64,000 bases of DNA from Bifidobacterium choerinum (GTDB taxonomy: Bacteria; Actinomycetota; Actinomycetes; Actinomycetales; Bifidobacteriaceae): the NCBI RefSeq assembly GCF_000741135.1, contig NZ_JGYU01000005.1:113965-177964 (forward strand). Reading direction: 5' to 3'. A program made the translations under genes and the position numbers. Below the pieces are notes generated by a model, which did no database searches, was not told the origin of the DNA, and worked only from the letters and a program-made list of their open reading frames with translations. Shown here one piece after another: positions 43,400-51,498 of this stretch (position 1 is the first letter of the stretch; each line of letters begins with the position of its first letter).

Positions 43400-44265
43400 G
43401 CGGCAAGAAGAGTCTGCTGCCGTTCAGTCCGTTGTATGAGCCGCTTGTTTTCGAGCGGTACTGTGACCGGTATTTGGCTGACCAGTCCGTGATGTTTTCG
43501 AGATTCCGTGGCGCTGCGGGTTCGGCGTATGCCGTCCTTGCCGACGACATCGAGGAGGAGTCGCGCGCCATGCGGTCGGCCGACTTGTATTATGCGCGCA
43601 CCGACATGGTATCGCTGGCTGTGGCGGCGATGCTGGATGGCGACGTTCCTGATGTGCCGGCGCCTTCCGATAGCGGGTTTCTGCTGTTGGAAGACGGAGT
43701 GCGCCCGCTGGGCGTGGACGGGCCGGACACTGTAACCGCGTACGGCTTGGTGTGGTGGCATGTTAATGGCGGGTTGCAGGTCTCGCTCATGCCCGATGTG
43801 CTGCTTTCCCAGCTGGGTGTAAGGATTCCGAGCCCGCGTCACAGATCGCAGGTGGATGTCCGTCGGGATGCGACGGCGTTCCGCAAGCGTGATGTGCATG
43901 GCATGTATCAGGAAGATGCGTTGCTGCGGGCGATGTTCGCGTTGTGGGCTGAGCCGCATGTGGTGGAATCGTCAGCGCCGCGCGTGTCGCCGTTGGATCG
44001 TGTGGCCAAGCGTGTGAGCGAGCAGGCGAAGCGGGTGCGTATTGTTGATGTGCGTGAGCGTGTGGACGATGCGCCTGAACGTGACCCGTCGGGCCGTAAG
44101 TACAAGCCGTATGACCATCGGTTCATTGTGTCGGGTCATTGGCGTGAGCAGCCGTACGGGCCTAACCGTAGCGAGCGGCGACGCAAGTGGATCGCGCCAT
44201 ACGTGAAAGGGCCGGCGGATAGGCCGTTGGTGTTGAAGGATACGGTGCGCGTGTGGCGCTCATAA
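43396..44265 (+). CDS. Conserved actinobacterial mobile-element protein
   Basis: 289 residues. The C-terminal part, YKPYDHRFIVSGHWREQPYG followed by RKWIAPYVKGP, is a pattern found in many actinobacterial phages and integrative elements, with unknown function. The N-terminal 190 residues look helical. It starts four bases inside the preceding gene and is the last gene of the rightward array, ended by a strong terminator. Confidence 0.75.
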   Translation: MSGKKSLLPFSPLYEPLVFERYCDRYLADQSVMFSRFRGAAGSAYAVLADDIEEESRAMRSADLYYARTDMVSLAVAAMLDGDVPDVPAPSDSGFLLLEDGVRPLGVDGPDTVTAYGLVWWHVNGGLQVSLMPDVLLSQLGVRIPSPRHRSQVDVRRDATAFRKRDVHGMYQEDALLRAMFALWAEPHVVESSAPRVSPLDRVAKRVSEQAKRVRIVDVRERVDDAPERDPSGRKYKPYDHRFIVSGHWREQPYGPNRSERRRKWIAPYVKGPADRPLVLKDTVRVWRS

Positions 44266-44308
44266 AAGACCCCCCATGTCCGGTTTCGGATGTGGGGGGT
44301 TCTTTTAT
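44262..44308. terminator. Bidirectional terminator between accessory array and early operon
   Basis: ATAAAAGA.CCCCCCA.TGTCCG pairs with CGGATG.TGGGGGG.TTCTTTTAT around a short loop. A-rich and T-rich flanks allow termination in both directions, which suits the convergent genes on either side. Confidence 0.9.
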
Positions 44309-44309
44309 G

Positions 44310-44621
44310 TTAGTTGTTGAATTGGTCGGTGATGATGTTGTGGGTGAGCAGTTCGGCGACGTCCGGCTCGTCGTCTTCGTCGTGTTCGTTGGCGGCGAGG
44401 ATGGCGTAGCCGACGCCGGCTTGTGCGCATGCGGTCGCGTAGGCGAGCTGTTGGTCGCGGTTGAGGGGGAAGGATGACGCTTCGGTTGTGCGCTTCAGGT
44501 GCAGAAGCATGCTTACTGCGGCGTCGAGGCAGTTGTTCGCCCGGTCGGTCGTGGTTTCCTCGATGTAGGGGTCGGTGATGATGGTGTCGTCCATGTCCAG
44601 GCTGTCATCGTCGGTGCGCAT
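44310..44621 (-). CDS. Last gene of the early operon, unknown
   Basis: 103 residues, acidic (MRTDDDSLDMDDTIITDPYI), with a helical middle (NCLDAAVSMLLHLKRTTEAS). No motif is recognised. It is weakly preceded by GAAAGAA and ends at the bidirectional terminator. Confidence 0.65.
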   Translation of the reverse strand: MRTDDDSLDMDDTIITDPYIEETTTDRANNCLDAAVSMLLHLKRTTEASSFPLNRDQQLAYATACAQAGVGYAILAANEHDEDDEPDVAELLTHNIITDQFNN

Positions 44622-44634
44622 GATCGTTGTTCTT

Positions 44635-45423
44635 TCAGTCGAGGTGCTGCTGCTTGTACGTGTCGGTGAGCTTGTAGGCGTCGGCGAGCCGGTAGTGTTT
44701 GGTGGCGTGGCCGTGTTTGTCGAGGATGGGCATGAGTTTGCCTCGTGATGCCCATGAGCGGATCGTGCTCGGTGCGATTTCGATGCCGAACGTGTCGAGC
44801 ATGACGGCGAGTTCGCCGGCTGTGCCTTCCGCGTCCGTTTCGCATAGTTCCGTGTCGGTTGCGCGGCGCAGGATGGTTGCGGTCCACGTGTTGTTGCAGT
44901 GGGCGCAGGTGGCTTCGCGCGCGTCGGCTGGCGCGTACACGGGTTTGCCGCATTCCGGGTTGGGGCATGTGCCCAATCGGATTTTGGTTTCGTCCATGTT
45001 GGCGACGATCGCGGCGAGACGGACGACGATGCGATGCATTTCGGTCGAGTAGATGGCGCTCACTGCCGTCTTGTGCGGCGCCCACAGGTCGAGACTGTTG
45101 AGGATGCGCGCCTGTTTGGCGAGGCATCCGTCGGGTGCGGGTGGCTGATTGAAGCATCGTGCCCACGTGTTGAGCGTCTGTTTGAGGTTGCGTGTGCGGT
45201 CGAGGTAGAGGGCGTCTGCGATCGCTTCGCGTACGGGCGTGGGCGCCTCGCTGCGGCGTCCCCCTCCCCCGTTGCCTTTGTGTGTGCCGTAGGCGCGGTT
45301 GATGCGGTTGGTTTCGAGGTCGTCGCAGTTGGTGGCGAGCCATGTGAGGTCACGGGCGGTTTGGTGTTTGCACTCGTCGCAGATGGTTGGCGTTGCGGGG
45401 TTGTGGCACATCGGGCATGTCAC
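44635..45423 (-). CDS. Zinc-ribbon and helix-turn-helix regulator
   Basis: 262 residues from GTG 45423 (VTCPMCHNPATPTICDECKH), with AAAGGAA upstream. It has an N-terminal zinc ribbon (CPMC..CDEC), a helical middle, a second ribbon (CPNPECGKPVYAPADAREATC, CAHC) at about 155-180, and a C-terminal helix-turn-helix (IAPSTIRSWASRGKL then YRLADAYKL). The plan fits a late-gene transcription regulator, and it is the best candidate to act on the 12-bp repeats at the late promoter, though this is inference. Confidence 0.75.
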   Translation of the reverse strand: MTCPMCHNPATPTICDECKHQTARDLTWLATNCDDLETNRINRAYGTHKGNGGGGRRSEAPTPVREAIADALYLDRTRNLKQTLNTWARCFNQPPAPDGCLAKQARILNSLDLWAPHKTAVSAIYSTEMHRIVVRLAAIVANMDETKIRLGTCPNPECGKPVYAPADAREATCAHCNNTWTATILRRATDTELCETDAEGTAGELAVMLDTFGIEIAPSTIRSWASRGKLMPILDKHGHATKHYRLADAYKLTDTYKQQHLD

Positions 45424-45579
45424 GCGGGCGGTTCCTTTCGTCGTCGAGAAGCAATCCTGTCTTGTTCTCAACGGGGACCCGTGGTGGCGTGGATACGCTT
45501 GTGCGTCGCGTAATGGCGTCCCCAATCGCGTTTCGTGCCCGATGCGCATAGTTTATCACATGGCCGCATGTTCGGCGGT

Positions 45580-46641
45580 TCACGAGGTGTTTGTGGCCGT
45601 CGTGGCTGGTAGGGCGCCATAGGTGGCGTCAGCCCATTCGATGATCGAGGCTTCGTCCTCGCCGTCATCGAGGCGCCGTGCCACATCCTTGCACGCTTCG
45701 AACCATGCCTGTCCGGGGCCGACGTCGCCCGGATTTGGTTCGGGGAACCGGTCGCGGTACGGGGTCATGATGGCGCGCACTTCCGGCCCGCACCATGAGT
45801 GCCGTGGCGGCGCGACGTGCACTGGGTCGGGTGGTTTGACCTGTTTCGGTTTCTCTTTCGCCCATTGCGCCTCATGTTCGATCCATGTGCGGAACATGGC
45901 GTCCAACGCTTGCGGGGTGCGCCGGTGGATGCCGCACGCGTCGAAACCCTTGCGGGTGAGCTTGTCGCGCATCTTGTCCGCAAGCGTCTTGCCGTCCACG
46001 CCCAAGCTTGCCGCGTGTGCCAGGTCGTCGCTGGTCGGCAGCCAAGCTTCCAGCAGCGCCTCCTCCCGTCGCGCATCATCCCCGGTGGGGGCGGCGGCGG
46101 CCTCGCGCGCGTGCGCGCGCGTTAAGGTACTTTTACTACTACCACCTCCACTACTAGAAATATCCTCACTCCTATCTCCTACTCCTACTCCTACTCCGGT
46201 AGTGAATGTGCAGCGATCACTCATGAGTGTGTCATGAGTGTGTAGTGAAGGCTCATGAGTGTTCGATGGGGTCTCGCGAGTATCCATTGAGTCTTCCGCA
46301 TCTTCCAACTGTTCAGGGGTGGGGAAAAGACACTTGCTCGGCCGGGCGATCTGCTGATACGTGAGGAAGTTCGGCAACCACAGCAGCTTTTTGCCTCGCC
46401 ACTCGTAGCGGATGATGCAGCCGACGGCCTCCAGTTCGTCCAACGCGGCTTCGATGCGCGGGATCATGTCGTCGCCGTCGTAAGGCATACATGTGCCGCG
46501 TATCATGCGCGCGTTGTCGCGGTTCACGCCGTTGTCCTGCACGTACGACCACAGGCACTCGAACACGAAGCGCGCATCCCATGAGACGGCGCCCATGCTT
46601 TCCGAGTCGTAGAACTCGGGTCTGATGCTACGGATACGCAT
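45580..46641 (-). CDS. Phage replication initiator protein
   Basis: 353 residues from MRIRSIRPEFYDSESMGAVS at 46641, behind GGAAGG. The N-terminal winged-helix domain with FECLWSYVQDNGVNRDN, IEAALDELEAVGCIIRYEW and IARPSKCLFP is the standard actinophage/low-GC phage initiator. A flexible middle (SSSGGGSSKS and GVGVGVG repeats) leads to a C-terminal helical domain of DnaD type. It should open the origin and load the host helicase. The origin is not obvious; the repeats in its middle could contain it. Confidence 0.88.
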   Translation of the reverse strand: MRIRSIRPEFYDSESMGAVSWDARFVFECLWSYVQDNGVNRDNARMIRGTCMPYDGDDMIPRIEAALDELEAVGCIIRYEWRGKKLLWLPNFLTYQQIARPSKCLFPTPEQLEDAEDSMDTRETPSNTHEPSLHTHDTLMSDRCTFTTGVGVGVGDRSEDISSSGGGSSKSTLTRAHAREAAAAPTGDDARREEALLEAWLPTSDDLAHAASLGVDGKTLADKMRDKLTRKGFDACGIHRRTPQALDAMFRTWIEHEAQWAKEKPKQVKPPDPVHVAPPRHSWCGPEVRAIMTPYRDRFPEPNPGDVGPGQAWFEACKDVARRLDDGEDEASIIEWADATYGALPATTATNTS

Positions 46642-46642
46642 G

Positions 46643-47209
46643 TCAGCGTCCTTCCCTCTGAGCCAGTCTTGCCGCTTCTTCCATGCGGTTGCCGATGATG
46701 CCCGACGCGTAGGCGAATGCGTTGCGGGCAGAGAGGCGTCGCGCGTCGTATCGTTCCTTGGCGATCTCGAACGCGTATTCGAGGAACGTGCGCGGCACGT
46801 CGAGCTGCGCCCAGTAGCGCGCGCTTGACTTCCACGTGTCAGGCATCGGCAGGCAGTATGCGTCATCGAACGCGGTGATGTCTTCCCATAGGCGCCTCAC
46901 CGTGTCCACGTATTCGCGTTCACGCTCGATGTCGCATGCGACCGCTTCGCGTGCTCTCGCGAGCGTCTGCGCGAATGCTTCCGCCTGTTGCGAGACTTCC
47001 GCCACGAGTGGTTCGTCCGGGTTGATGGATGTTTTGCCGATGTTGCAGTCCGAGCAGCACGCCACGAGGTTTTCCGCCGTATCCGGGCCGCCGAGCGCGC
47101 GGGGGATGATGTGATCCACCGTGAGAGGGATATCCGCACGGTGGCAGTAGTGGCATTTGAACGCGTCGCGTCTGATGACCTCGAATCGTAGTCTTTTGCT
47201 GACTGTCAT
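46643..47209 (-). CDS. HNH endonuclease
   Basis: 188 residues from ATG 47209. It has a clear HNH motif with zinc cysteines: KCHYCHRADIPLTVDHIIPR, GGPDTAENLVACCSDCNIGK. A C-terminal helical part of 110 residues follows. It lies directly upstream of the replication initiator (one base between). It may be a free-standing homing-type nuclease or act in phage DNA metabolism. Confidence 0.88.
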   Translation of the reverse strand: MTVSKRLRFEVIRRDAFKCHYCHRADIPLTVDHIIPRALGGPDTAENLVACCSDCNIGKTSINPDEPLVAEVSQQAEAFAQTLARAREAVACDIEREREYVDTVRRLWEDITAFDDAYCLPMPDTWKSSARYWAQLDVPRTFLEYAFEIAKERYDARRLSARNAFAYASGIIGNRMEEAARLAQREGR

Positions 47210-47391
47210 GATTGTGCTTTCTGTGTGAGTGCTTGCGCGTATCCGGCGAGGCGTCCTTCGCGGTAGCCGCGCGCGTACATGGCTTGCAGCTGTTGGTTGT
47301 ATTCTCGGATGTCGTCTTCTTCGCCGGTGTCTGGGATGGTGTCGGGTTCGACGTCTGCTCCGCATTCGGGGCACTTGTCGATGTTGTCCAT
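47206..47391 (-). CDS. Small zinc-ribbon protein
   Basis: 61 residues from ATG 47391, behind AAGGAA. MDNIDKCPECGADVEPD has one CxxC pair; the rest is helical (YNQQLQAMYARGYREGRLAG). Its stop overlaps the HNH start. Function unknown. Confidence 0.65.
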   Translation of the reverse strand: MDNIDKCPECGADVEPDTIPDTGEEDDIREYNQQLQAMYARGYREGRLAGYAQALTQKAQS

Positions 47392-47407
47392 GTGCAATTC
47401 CTTGGTT

Positions 47408-47485
47408 TTAGAAGTGGTGGGTGTCGGTCCACCATGAGATCAGTAGTAGGGTGGCGAGGAAGCCTATGAGCAGGAGTGTTTCCAT
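47408..47485 (-). CDS. 25-residue single-span membrane peptide
   Basis: ATG at 47485 opens METLLLIGFLATLLLISWWT, then DTHHF. It is almost all transmembrane helix. GAGGA lies 11 bases upstream, inside the end of the preceding gene. It could be a small membrane toxin-like or regulatory peptide; the case rests on hydrophobicity and fit in the gap. Confidence 0.45.
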   Translation of the reverse strand: METLLLIGFLATLLLISWWTDTHHF

Positions 47486-47489
47486 ACCG

Positions 47490-47726
47490 TCAGGCGTCCT
47501 CGCAGTCGTCGTCGCTGCCGTAGCGCAGTAGGTCGAGGCCGCATGTGCATAGGCCGATCGTGGTGTAGGCGGGTTGGTGTGGTGGTGATGTGACGCGGAT
47601 GCGGGTGATGTCCTCGTCGCCGAATGCTTCCTCCGGTGTGGATGTGTCGGCGACGAGCACGTAGGGGACGGGGCCGAGGACGCCTTGTATCGCGTCGGCC
47701 AATCGTTGACGGAGGTCATTGTCCAT
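47490..47726 (-). CDS. Small unknown early protein
   Basis: 78 residues from ATG 47726, with GGGGAG upstream. A helix at the start (LRQRLADAIQGVLGPVPYVL) and a CTCG pair near the C terminus are seen. It starts within the stop region of the preceding zinc protein, so both are coupled. Confidence 0.65.
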   Translation of the reverse strand: MDNDLRQRLADAIQGVLGPVPYVLVADTSTPEEAFGDEDITRIRVTSPPHQPAYTTIGLCTCGLDLLRYGSDDDCEDA

Positions 47727-47730
47727 GCGT

Positions 47731-47901
47731 TCATCTCCCCATGTGTCTGAGTCGTTCGTGTCGTTGCTGTTCTTCCTGTTTGTGTCTTGGGCATGGGTAG
47801 CGCCGGTCGATGGCGTGCGGGCAGCGGTTCTCGCCTATCGAGGGTCGGCCGCAATGCTCACAGTGATGGTCGCTGAACAGTGGTGCGTGAATCTGGTTCA
47901 T
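47731..47901 (-). CDS. 56-residue zinc-finger protein
   Basis: ATG at 47901 follows AAAGGAGAC. The product has four Cys and several His in zinc-like spacing (HHCEHCGRPSIGENRCPH, then YPCPRHK) and a charged C-terminal helix. It starts inside the dCTP-deaminase stop region. It was found by reading the gap; small zinc proteins of this sort are common in actinophage early regions. Confidence 0.7.
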   Translation of the reverse strand: MNQIHAPLFSDHHCEHCGRPSIGENRCPHAIDRRYPCPRHKQEEQQRHERLRHMGR

Positions 47902-48449
47902 CTCAGGTCTCCTTTCGGTGCGGTCGCGCCGGTCTGGAATTGGTAGTGTGAGCCGGCTTCCTCACTGCCGTACGGGTTGGCAGGCGTGTCGATCTTGCTG
48001 AATACGATTTGTGCGATGGTCATGCCGGGCGTGAGCACGAGCGTGTTGGCGGCTGCGTTGTACAGTTCGAGCGTGATTTGCCCGGAGAAGCCGGGGTCGA
48101 TGAATCCGGCGCATACGTGCACGAAGAGGCCGTGGCGGGCGACGGTGCTTTTGCCGACGAGCTGGGCGACGAGATCGACCGGACAGTTGACGGTCTCCAT
48201 CGTGGTGCCCAATGCGAATGCGCCTGGCTTCATCTCGAACTCGCCGACGTGTTCGTGGCCGACGTATTGGATGCGTTCGGGATGCTGCATGTTGATGACC
48301 TGTCCCGGTTTCTGCCATAGCAGCGAGTCGCCTAGGTGCACGTCGATGCTTGCCGGCTGGATGCTGTTGAGCGCCGTGTCGGTGGGTTCGACGAGATGGT
48401 CGCGCATGATGCGTGCTTCGAGCTGGTCGTCGTTGAGCCAATCAGTCAT
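47898..48449 (-). CDS. dcd: dCTP deaminase / dUTPase-family protein
   Basis: 183 residues from MTDWLNDDQLEARIMRDHLV at 48449, behind AAGGAG. The segment GKSTVARHGLFVHVCAGFID, PGFSGQITLELYN and the C-terminal IAQIVFSKI are typical of the Dcd/Dut fold. It would convert dCTP to dUTP or hydrolyse dUTP, adjusting the nucleotide pool for phage replication. It overlaps the exonuclease gene by four bases. Confidence 0.9.
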   Translation of the reverse strand: MTDWLNDDQLEARIMRDHLVEPTDTALNSIQPASIDVHLGDSLLWQKPGQVINMQHPERIQYVGHEHVGEFEMKPGAFALGTTMETVNCPVDLVAQLVGKSTVARHGLFVHVCAGFIDPGFSGQITLELYNAAANTLVLTPGMTIAQIVFSKIDTPANPYGSEEAGSHYQFQTGATAPKGDLR

Positions 48450-49144
48450 GCGTTCTCCTTGCTTCCGAATCGTTCGCACAGTGATCGCTTGAGAAGGGGC
48501 GAAAGTCCTTCGATCTTGGTGAGGCCATTGTCGTCGAGCAGTTCACGAGATTTGACCCATTCGTACCACTGCTGCCAGTCGCGGATGTCGCGGTTGAGGC
48601 AGTCGTCCACGCGATGTGTGGGCTTTTCCTTGCTGTTGCCGTAGGGGTTGATGCCTATTGCGTTGAGTGTGAGTCGTATTGTGGTCAGGTCGAGTTTGCG
48701 ATAGGACACATTGCTGTTCCACGCCGGGGCGGCGAAGTTGAGGTTTCCGTAGGCTTTGAGCCATGTGAGGTCGAAGTCCACGTTGGTGCCGGCCGGGTGC
48801 AGCGTGATATGCTGACCGCCGGACACGGCCGCCAACCTATCGAAGCTTTCCACCAGCCAGATGTTCTCTTTCTCGGGTTGCTCCTTGTCCAGCACTTCGT
48901 CCAGCAGTCCGTTGTTCTGATGCATGTGGATCGCGTGCGCGGTGTCGCGCGTGTAGTTGATGCGCGAGTGTGGGATGACGGTGCTGAACTTGTACGGGTC
49001 TCGACTGTCCCACGAGTCGTGCGGGCTTGTGCCGTCGAGGTTGGTGATGCGCATACCGATTTCGAGTAGCTGTCCGTCCTCGGGCCTGATGGCTGTGGTC
49101 TCCACGTCGATCCACAGCAGCAGATGCTTGTTGTTGTCACTCAT
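48446..49144 (-). CDS. DEDDh 3'-5' exonuclease
   Basis: 232 residues. LLLWIDVETTAI gives catalytic Asp13 and Glu15; GTNVDFDLTWL gives the second Asp; HRVDDCLND-like HRVDDCL at about 185 supplies the His and last Asp. The pattern is of the oligoribonuclease / RNase T class. It may degrade short RNAs or trim DNA during replication. Confidence 0.85.
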   Translation of the reverse strand: MSDNNKHLLLWIDVETTAIRPEDGQLLEIGMRITNLDGTSPHDSWDSRDPYKFSTVIPHSRINYTRDTAHAIHMHQNNGLLDEVLDKEQPEKENIWLVESFDRLAAVSGGQHITLHPAGTNVDFDLTWLKAYGNLNFAAPAWNSNVSYRKLDLTTIRLTLNAIGINPYGNSKEKPTHRVDDCLNRDIRDWQQWYEWVKSRELLDDNGLTKIEGLSPLLKRSLCERFGSKENA

Positions 49145-49409
49145 TGTTGACGCTCTCTTTCAGGATGAAGTTGATTGCGGTGAACATGTTGGCTTGCGTG
49201 TAGCCGTAGGTTTCGAGCAGGGCGATGGCTTCGTCGAGGTGAATGCGGCGTTCGCCTTGTTCGATACGGCGGATGGTGTCGTCTTTCCAGTCGAAGCCAC
49301 GTTGTCGCATGGCTTCGCCCACGATCGCGGGCGTCATGCTGTGCTTGCGTAGTACGAACAGTTTTTCGCCTTGCCGCCATGCGCGCACATGACCGTACGT
49401 GCCGTTCAT
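49137..49409 (-). CDS. XRE-type helix-turn-helix protein
   Basis: 90 residues from ATG 49409. The middle (FDWKDDTIRRIEQGERRIHL, DEAIALLETYGYT) is a helix-turn-helix with the RIEQGER turn. It probably regulates early transcription. It overlaps both neighbours by a few bases. Confidence 0.75.
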   Translation of the reverse strand: MNGTYGHVRAWRQGEKLFVLRKHSMTPAIVGEAMRQRGFDWKDDTIRRIEQGERRIHLDEAIALLETYGYTQANMFTAINFILKESVNNE

Positions 49410-49771
49410 GGGTTGATCCCCTCTTCGAGTAGGTTGATGTGGTGTTGGACGCTTTTGCGCATTTCGGGCAACATGCCGAGTTTCGCGAACATCCAGAAAC
49501 GGGACCATCCGATATTCGGTTCGTGTTGCAGCCGCTCGTATTTCCACGCAATCGGCCCCGGCTCGTAGGACGGCATGTATTCGTGGTTTTCGATGGCGCG
49601 GTCGATGTACCACAACGCTTTCTTGAGGTCTTCGAGTGGTTTGCCCTTCTGCTTGTGCCGCCACACGTATTTGATCGCGTTGCCGAGGCAGAACGAGTAC
49701 AACTGCGTCAGTTCGATGCACTCGAACGGGCCGTTCTCGTAGTGTGCGGGATGGTTTACGTTGTCAGTCAT
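49406..49771 (-). CDS. DUF3310-type protein (nucleotide kinase-like phage family)
   Basis: 121 residues from MTDNVNHPAHYENGPFECIE at 49771. The signature VNHPAHY..G..ECIELTQ, FCLGNAIKYVWRHKQKGKPL and DLKKALWYIDR is that of DUF3310, common in phages next to replication genes. The biochemical role is not settled. Confidence 0.9.
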   Translation of the reverse strand: MTDNVNHPAHYENGPFECIELTQLYSFCLGNAIKYVWRHKQKGKPLEDLKKALWYIDRAIENHEYMPSYEPGPIAWKYERLQHEPNIGWSRFWMFAKLGMLPEMRKSVQHHINLLEEGINP

Positions 49772-50115
49772 TCGTTGTCTTCTTCCCTGTGCATGTGTGT
49801 GCGTGGTCCGGGCTGGAACATGCCGCGTTCGGTGTTCTTGAGGTTGCACTCTTCCTGCGCGCAAGCTAGATCGTCTTCGGTGATGTTGAACGCGGCACAA
49901 AGGTTGACGATGGTCTGCAACAGGTCGGCGACGTCGTAGGCGAGGGTGTTGTGCGATGCCATTGCCGCATAGCCGGCGTCGGAGCGGTTGATGGTGAGCT
50001 TGGCGCCCGATACAAGCTCCGACGCTTCTTCGAGCACTTTGAGCGCCTGCCACTTGTCTTGCCGCTGATGCGACGGGTCGAATACTTCCCACTCACCCAG
50101 ATTGATCGTGGTCAT
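49768..50115 (-). CDS. MazG-like nucleotide pyrophosphohydrolase
   Basis: 115 residues from ATG 50115. KWQALKVLEEASELVSGAKL and YDVADLLQTIVNLCAAFNI give the two metal-binding helices (EExxE and D) of the all-alpha NTP pyrophosphatase family. Phage MazG proteins act on the nucleotide or (p)ppGpp pools. ATGA overlaps on both sides indicate a tightly coupled operon. Confidence 0.82.
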   Translation of the reverse strand: MTTINLGEWEVFDPSHQRQDKWQALKVLEEASELVSGAKLTINRSDAGYAAMASHNTLAYDVADLLQTIVNLCAAFNITEDDLACAQEECNLKNTERGMFQPGPRTHMHREEDNE

Positions 50116-50579
50116 GCTTCCTCCTCCGGTTCGTTGCATCGTTTGGCGAGTTCGAGTGTCATGAGGCTGCCGGCGTGTACGTGTGCCATGAGCGCCCACT
50201 GCTGTTCCTTGGTGAGTTGGTCCCACGTTTTCCAGTTGTGGTGTCCAGCGTGGATGCCCGCATATGACATGCGGGCCATGCGCCATGTGGAATCTTTGAA
50301 CTCGATATCGCGTGGAATGTTCACTGTGATTTCCCCGCTTGCGGCTTCGTCGAGCCGGTCGGAGAAGTCGTAGGCGGTGCGCTGCCATAGCCAGGTGCAT
50401 GTCATGTTGCATAGGACGACGCCGATGCATATGCCGCCGATCAGCATCATGATCGCGTCGCCAAGCCCGAAACTATGGGACGCGGCGAAATAGAAGACGA
50501 TCAGTGCGATCCATGCCACCATGAGCAGCGTGTTGATCTTGTTGTATTTCCACCATTGCTTCAACGTCGCCCTGCTCAT
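50112..50579 (-). CDS. Membrane protein with two N-terminal spans
   Basis: 155 residues from MSRATLKQWWKYNKINTLLM at 50579. Two hydrophobic helices (about 17-35 and 42-65) are followed by a soluble domain (SGEITVNIPRDIEFKDSTWR, LTKEQQWALMAHVHAGSLMT). No family is recognised. It may be an early membrane anchor or exclusion factor. Confidence 0.65.
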   Translation of the reverse strand: MSRATLKQWWKYNKINTLLMVAWIALIVFYFAASHSFGLGDAIMMLIGGICIGVVLCNMTCTWLWQRTAYDFSDRLDEAASGEITVNIPRDIEFKDSTWRMARMSYAGIHAGHHNWKTWDQLTKEQQWALMAHVHAGSLMTLELAKRCNEPEEEA

Positions 50580-51004
50580 GCTTCGACACCATTCATTGCC
50601 TTGAGAAGCGTGTAGCTTCCGTGAACCTCGATACACATACCGTTGAACGTCTCCGACGACACGACGAGGCCTGAATTGTACGTGTATGCGGGATGCGACA
50701 GTGCGTATACCCGACCGGCCGAATCGCAGATGCGAGTGACGTTGGACAAGTCCTCGATGTGGATGAACCGCAGCGTGCCCGGCAGCACTTGCTTCGGGTC
50801 TTCCTCGTAGTCGTCGGTGAGCAGCGTATGCTTCCCGTAAAACGTGATACTGCCACCGCCCATCGTTGGGTAGGTCTCCCTCTCATCAACGTATGTGAAC
50901 GCCCTCTCGTGGTGCTCCCCCTCGGTGTCTTCCCATACCGCCCACAGGGTGACGGGTTTGGGCATGTCGCGCACGTCTTCGGGCGTGTAGATGCGAATAC
51001 TCAT
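50576..51004 (-). CDS. Unknown early protein
   Basis: 142 residues, beta-rich (PVTLWAVWEDTEGEHHERAF, GGGSITFYGKHTLLTDD). No known family. Coupled by four-base overlaps to both neighbours. Confidence 0.65.
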   Translation of the reverse strand: MSIRIYTPEDVRDMPKPVTLWAVWEDTEGEHHERAFTYVDERETYPTMGGGSITFYGKHTLLTDDYEEDPKQVLPGTLRFIHIEDLSNVTRICDSAGRVYALSHPAYTYNSGLVVSSETFNGMCIEVHGSYTLLKAMNGVEA

Positions 51005-51489
51005 GCTTCCTCCTTTTCGGGTCCTAACGGTTGCATGTGGTTGAGTAGTAGGGCTAGTTGTTCGACGGGTAGGCCGATCAGCAGCGGGTTGCGGGGTATT
51101 TTCTCGGTCAAATGGTCGAGATCAGCGTCGGCCATGTCGCACATCTGGAAGTACGTTTGTTTGCGCGTGTAGGCGAGATGCTTTCCCACCTTGGATCGCG
51201 TGTCAACGCCTAGGCCGGGGCGTTTGCGGATGATCCAGCCGAACTCGGTGTCGCGGTTGCCCATCTCGACTTCGCACTCGGCCCAGTGTTTGCGCCAGTT
51301 TGGTGTGCGCGTAGCCTTGCATTCGATGACCACCGGCGCGCCGTGGAAGTAGATGTTGCCGATATCGCCAACATCCTTCGCGCCGTGCAGGGTGAGCCGT
51401 TGGATGCGTTCGTCATCCAACGCCCACCGCAGGTAGTCGCATACGGCCGACTCGAAGCGCGTACCCTTGGCCTTGCTCGGATTGCTCAC
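51001..51489 (-). CDS. Holliday junction resolvase-like nuclease (PD-(D/E)XK)
   Basis: 162 residues. KGTRFESAVCDYL (with the helix Glu), LHGAKDVGDIG (Asp) and APVVIECKAT (E-x-K) give the PD-(D/E)XK active site as in Hjc-type resolvases. C-terminal helical extension. With RecT and SSB upstream it should act in recombination-linked replication. Confidence 0.85.
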   Translation of the reverse strand: MSNPSKAKGTRFESAVCDYLRWALDDERIQRLTLHGAKDVGDIGNIYFHGAPVVIECKATRTPNWRKHWAECEVEMGNRDTEFGWIIRKRPGLGVDTRSKVGKHLAYTRKQTYFQMCDMADADLDHLTEKIPRNPLLIGLPVEQLALLLNHMQPLGPEKEEA

Positions 51490-51498
51490 TTCGTCTCC

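Noticed and set aside
47408..47854. 148-residue leftward frame over several small genes
   Set aside because: Three small genes with their own ribosome sites explain the stretch better; only the last 25 codons of this frame look real.
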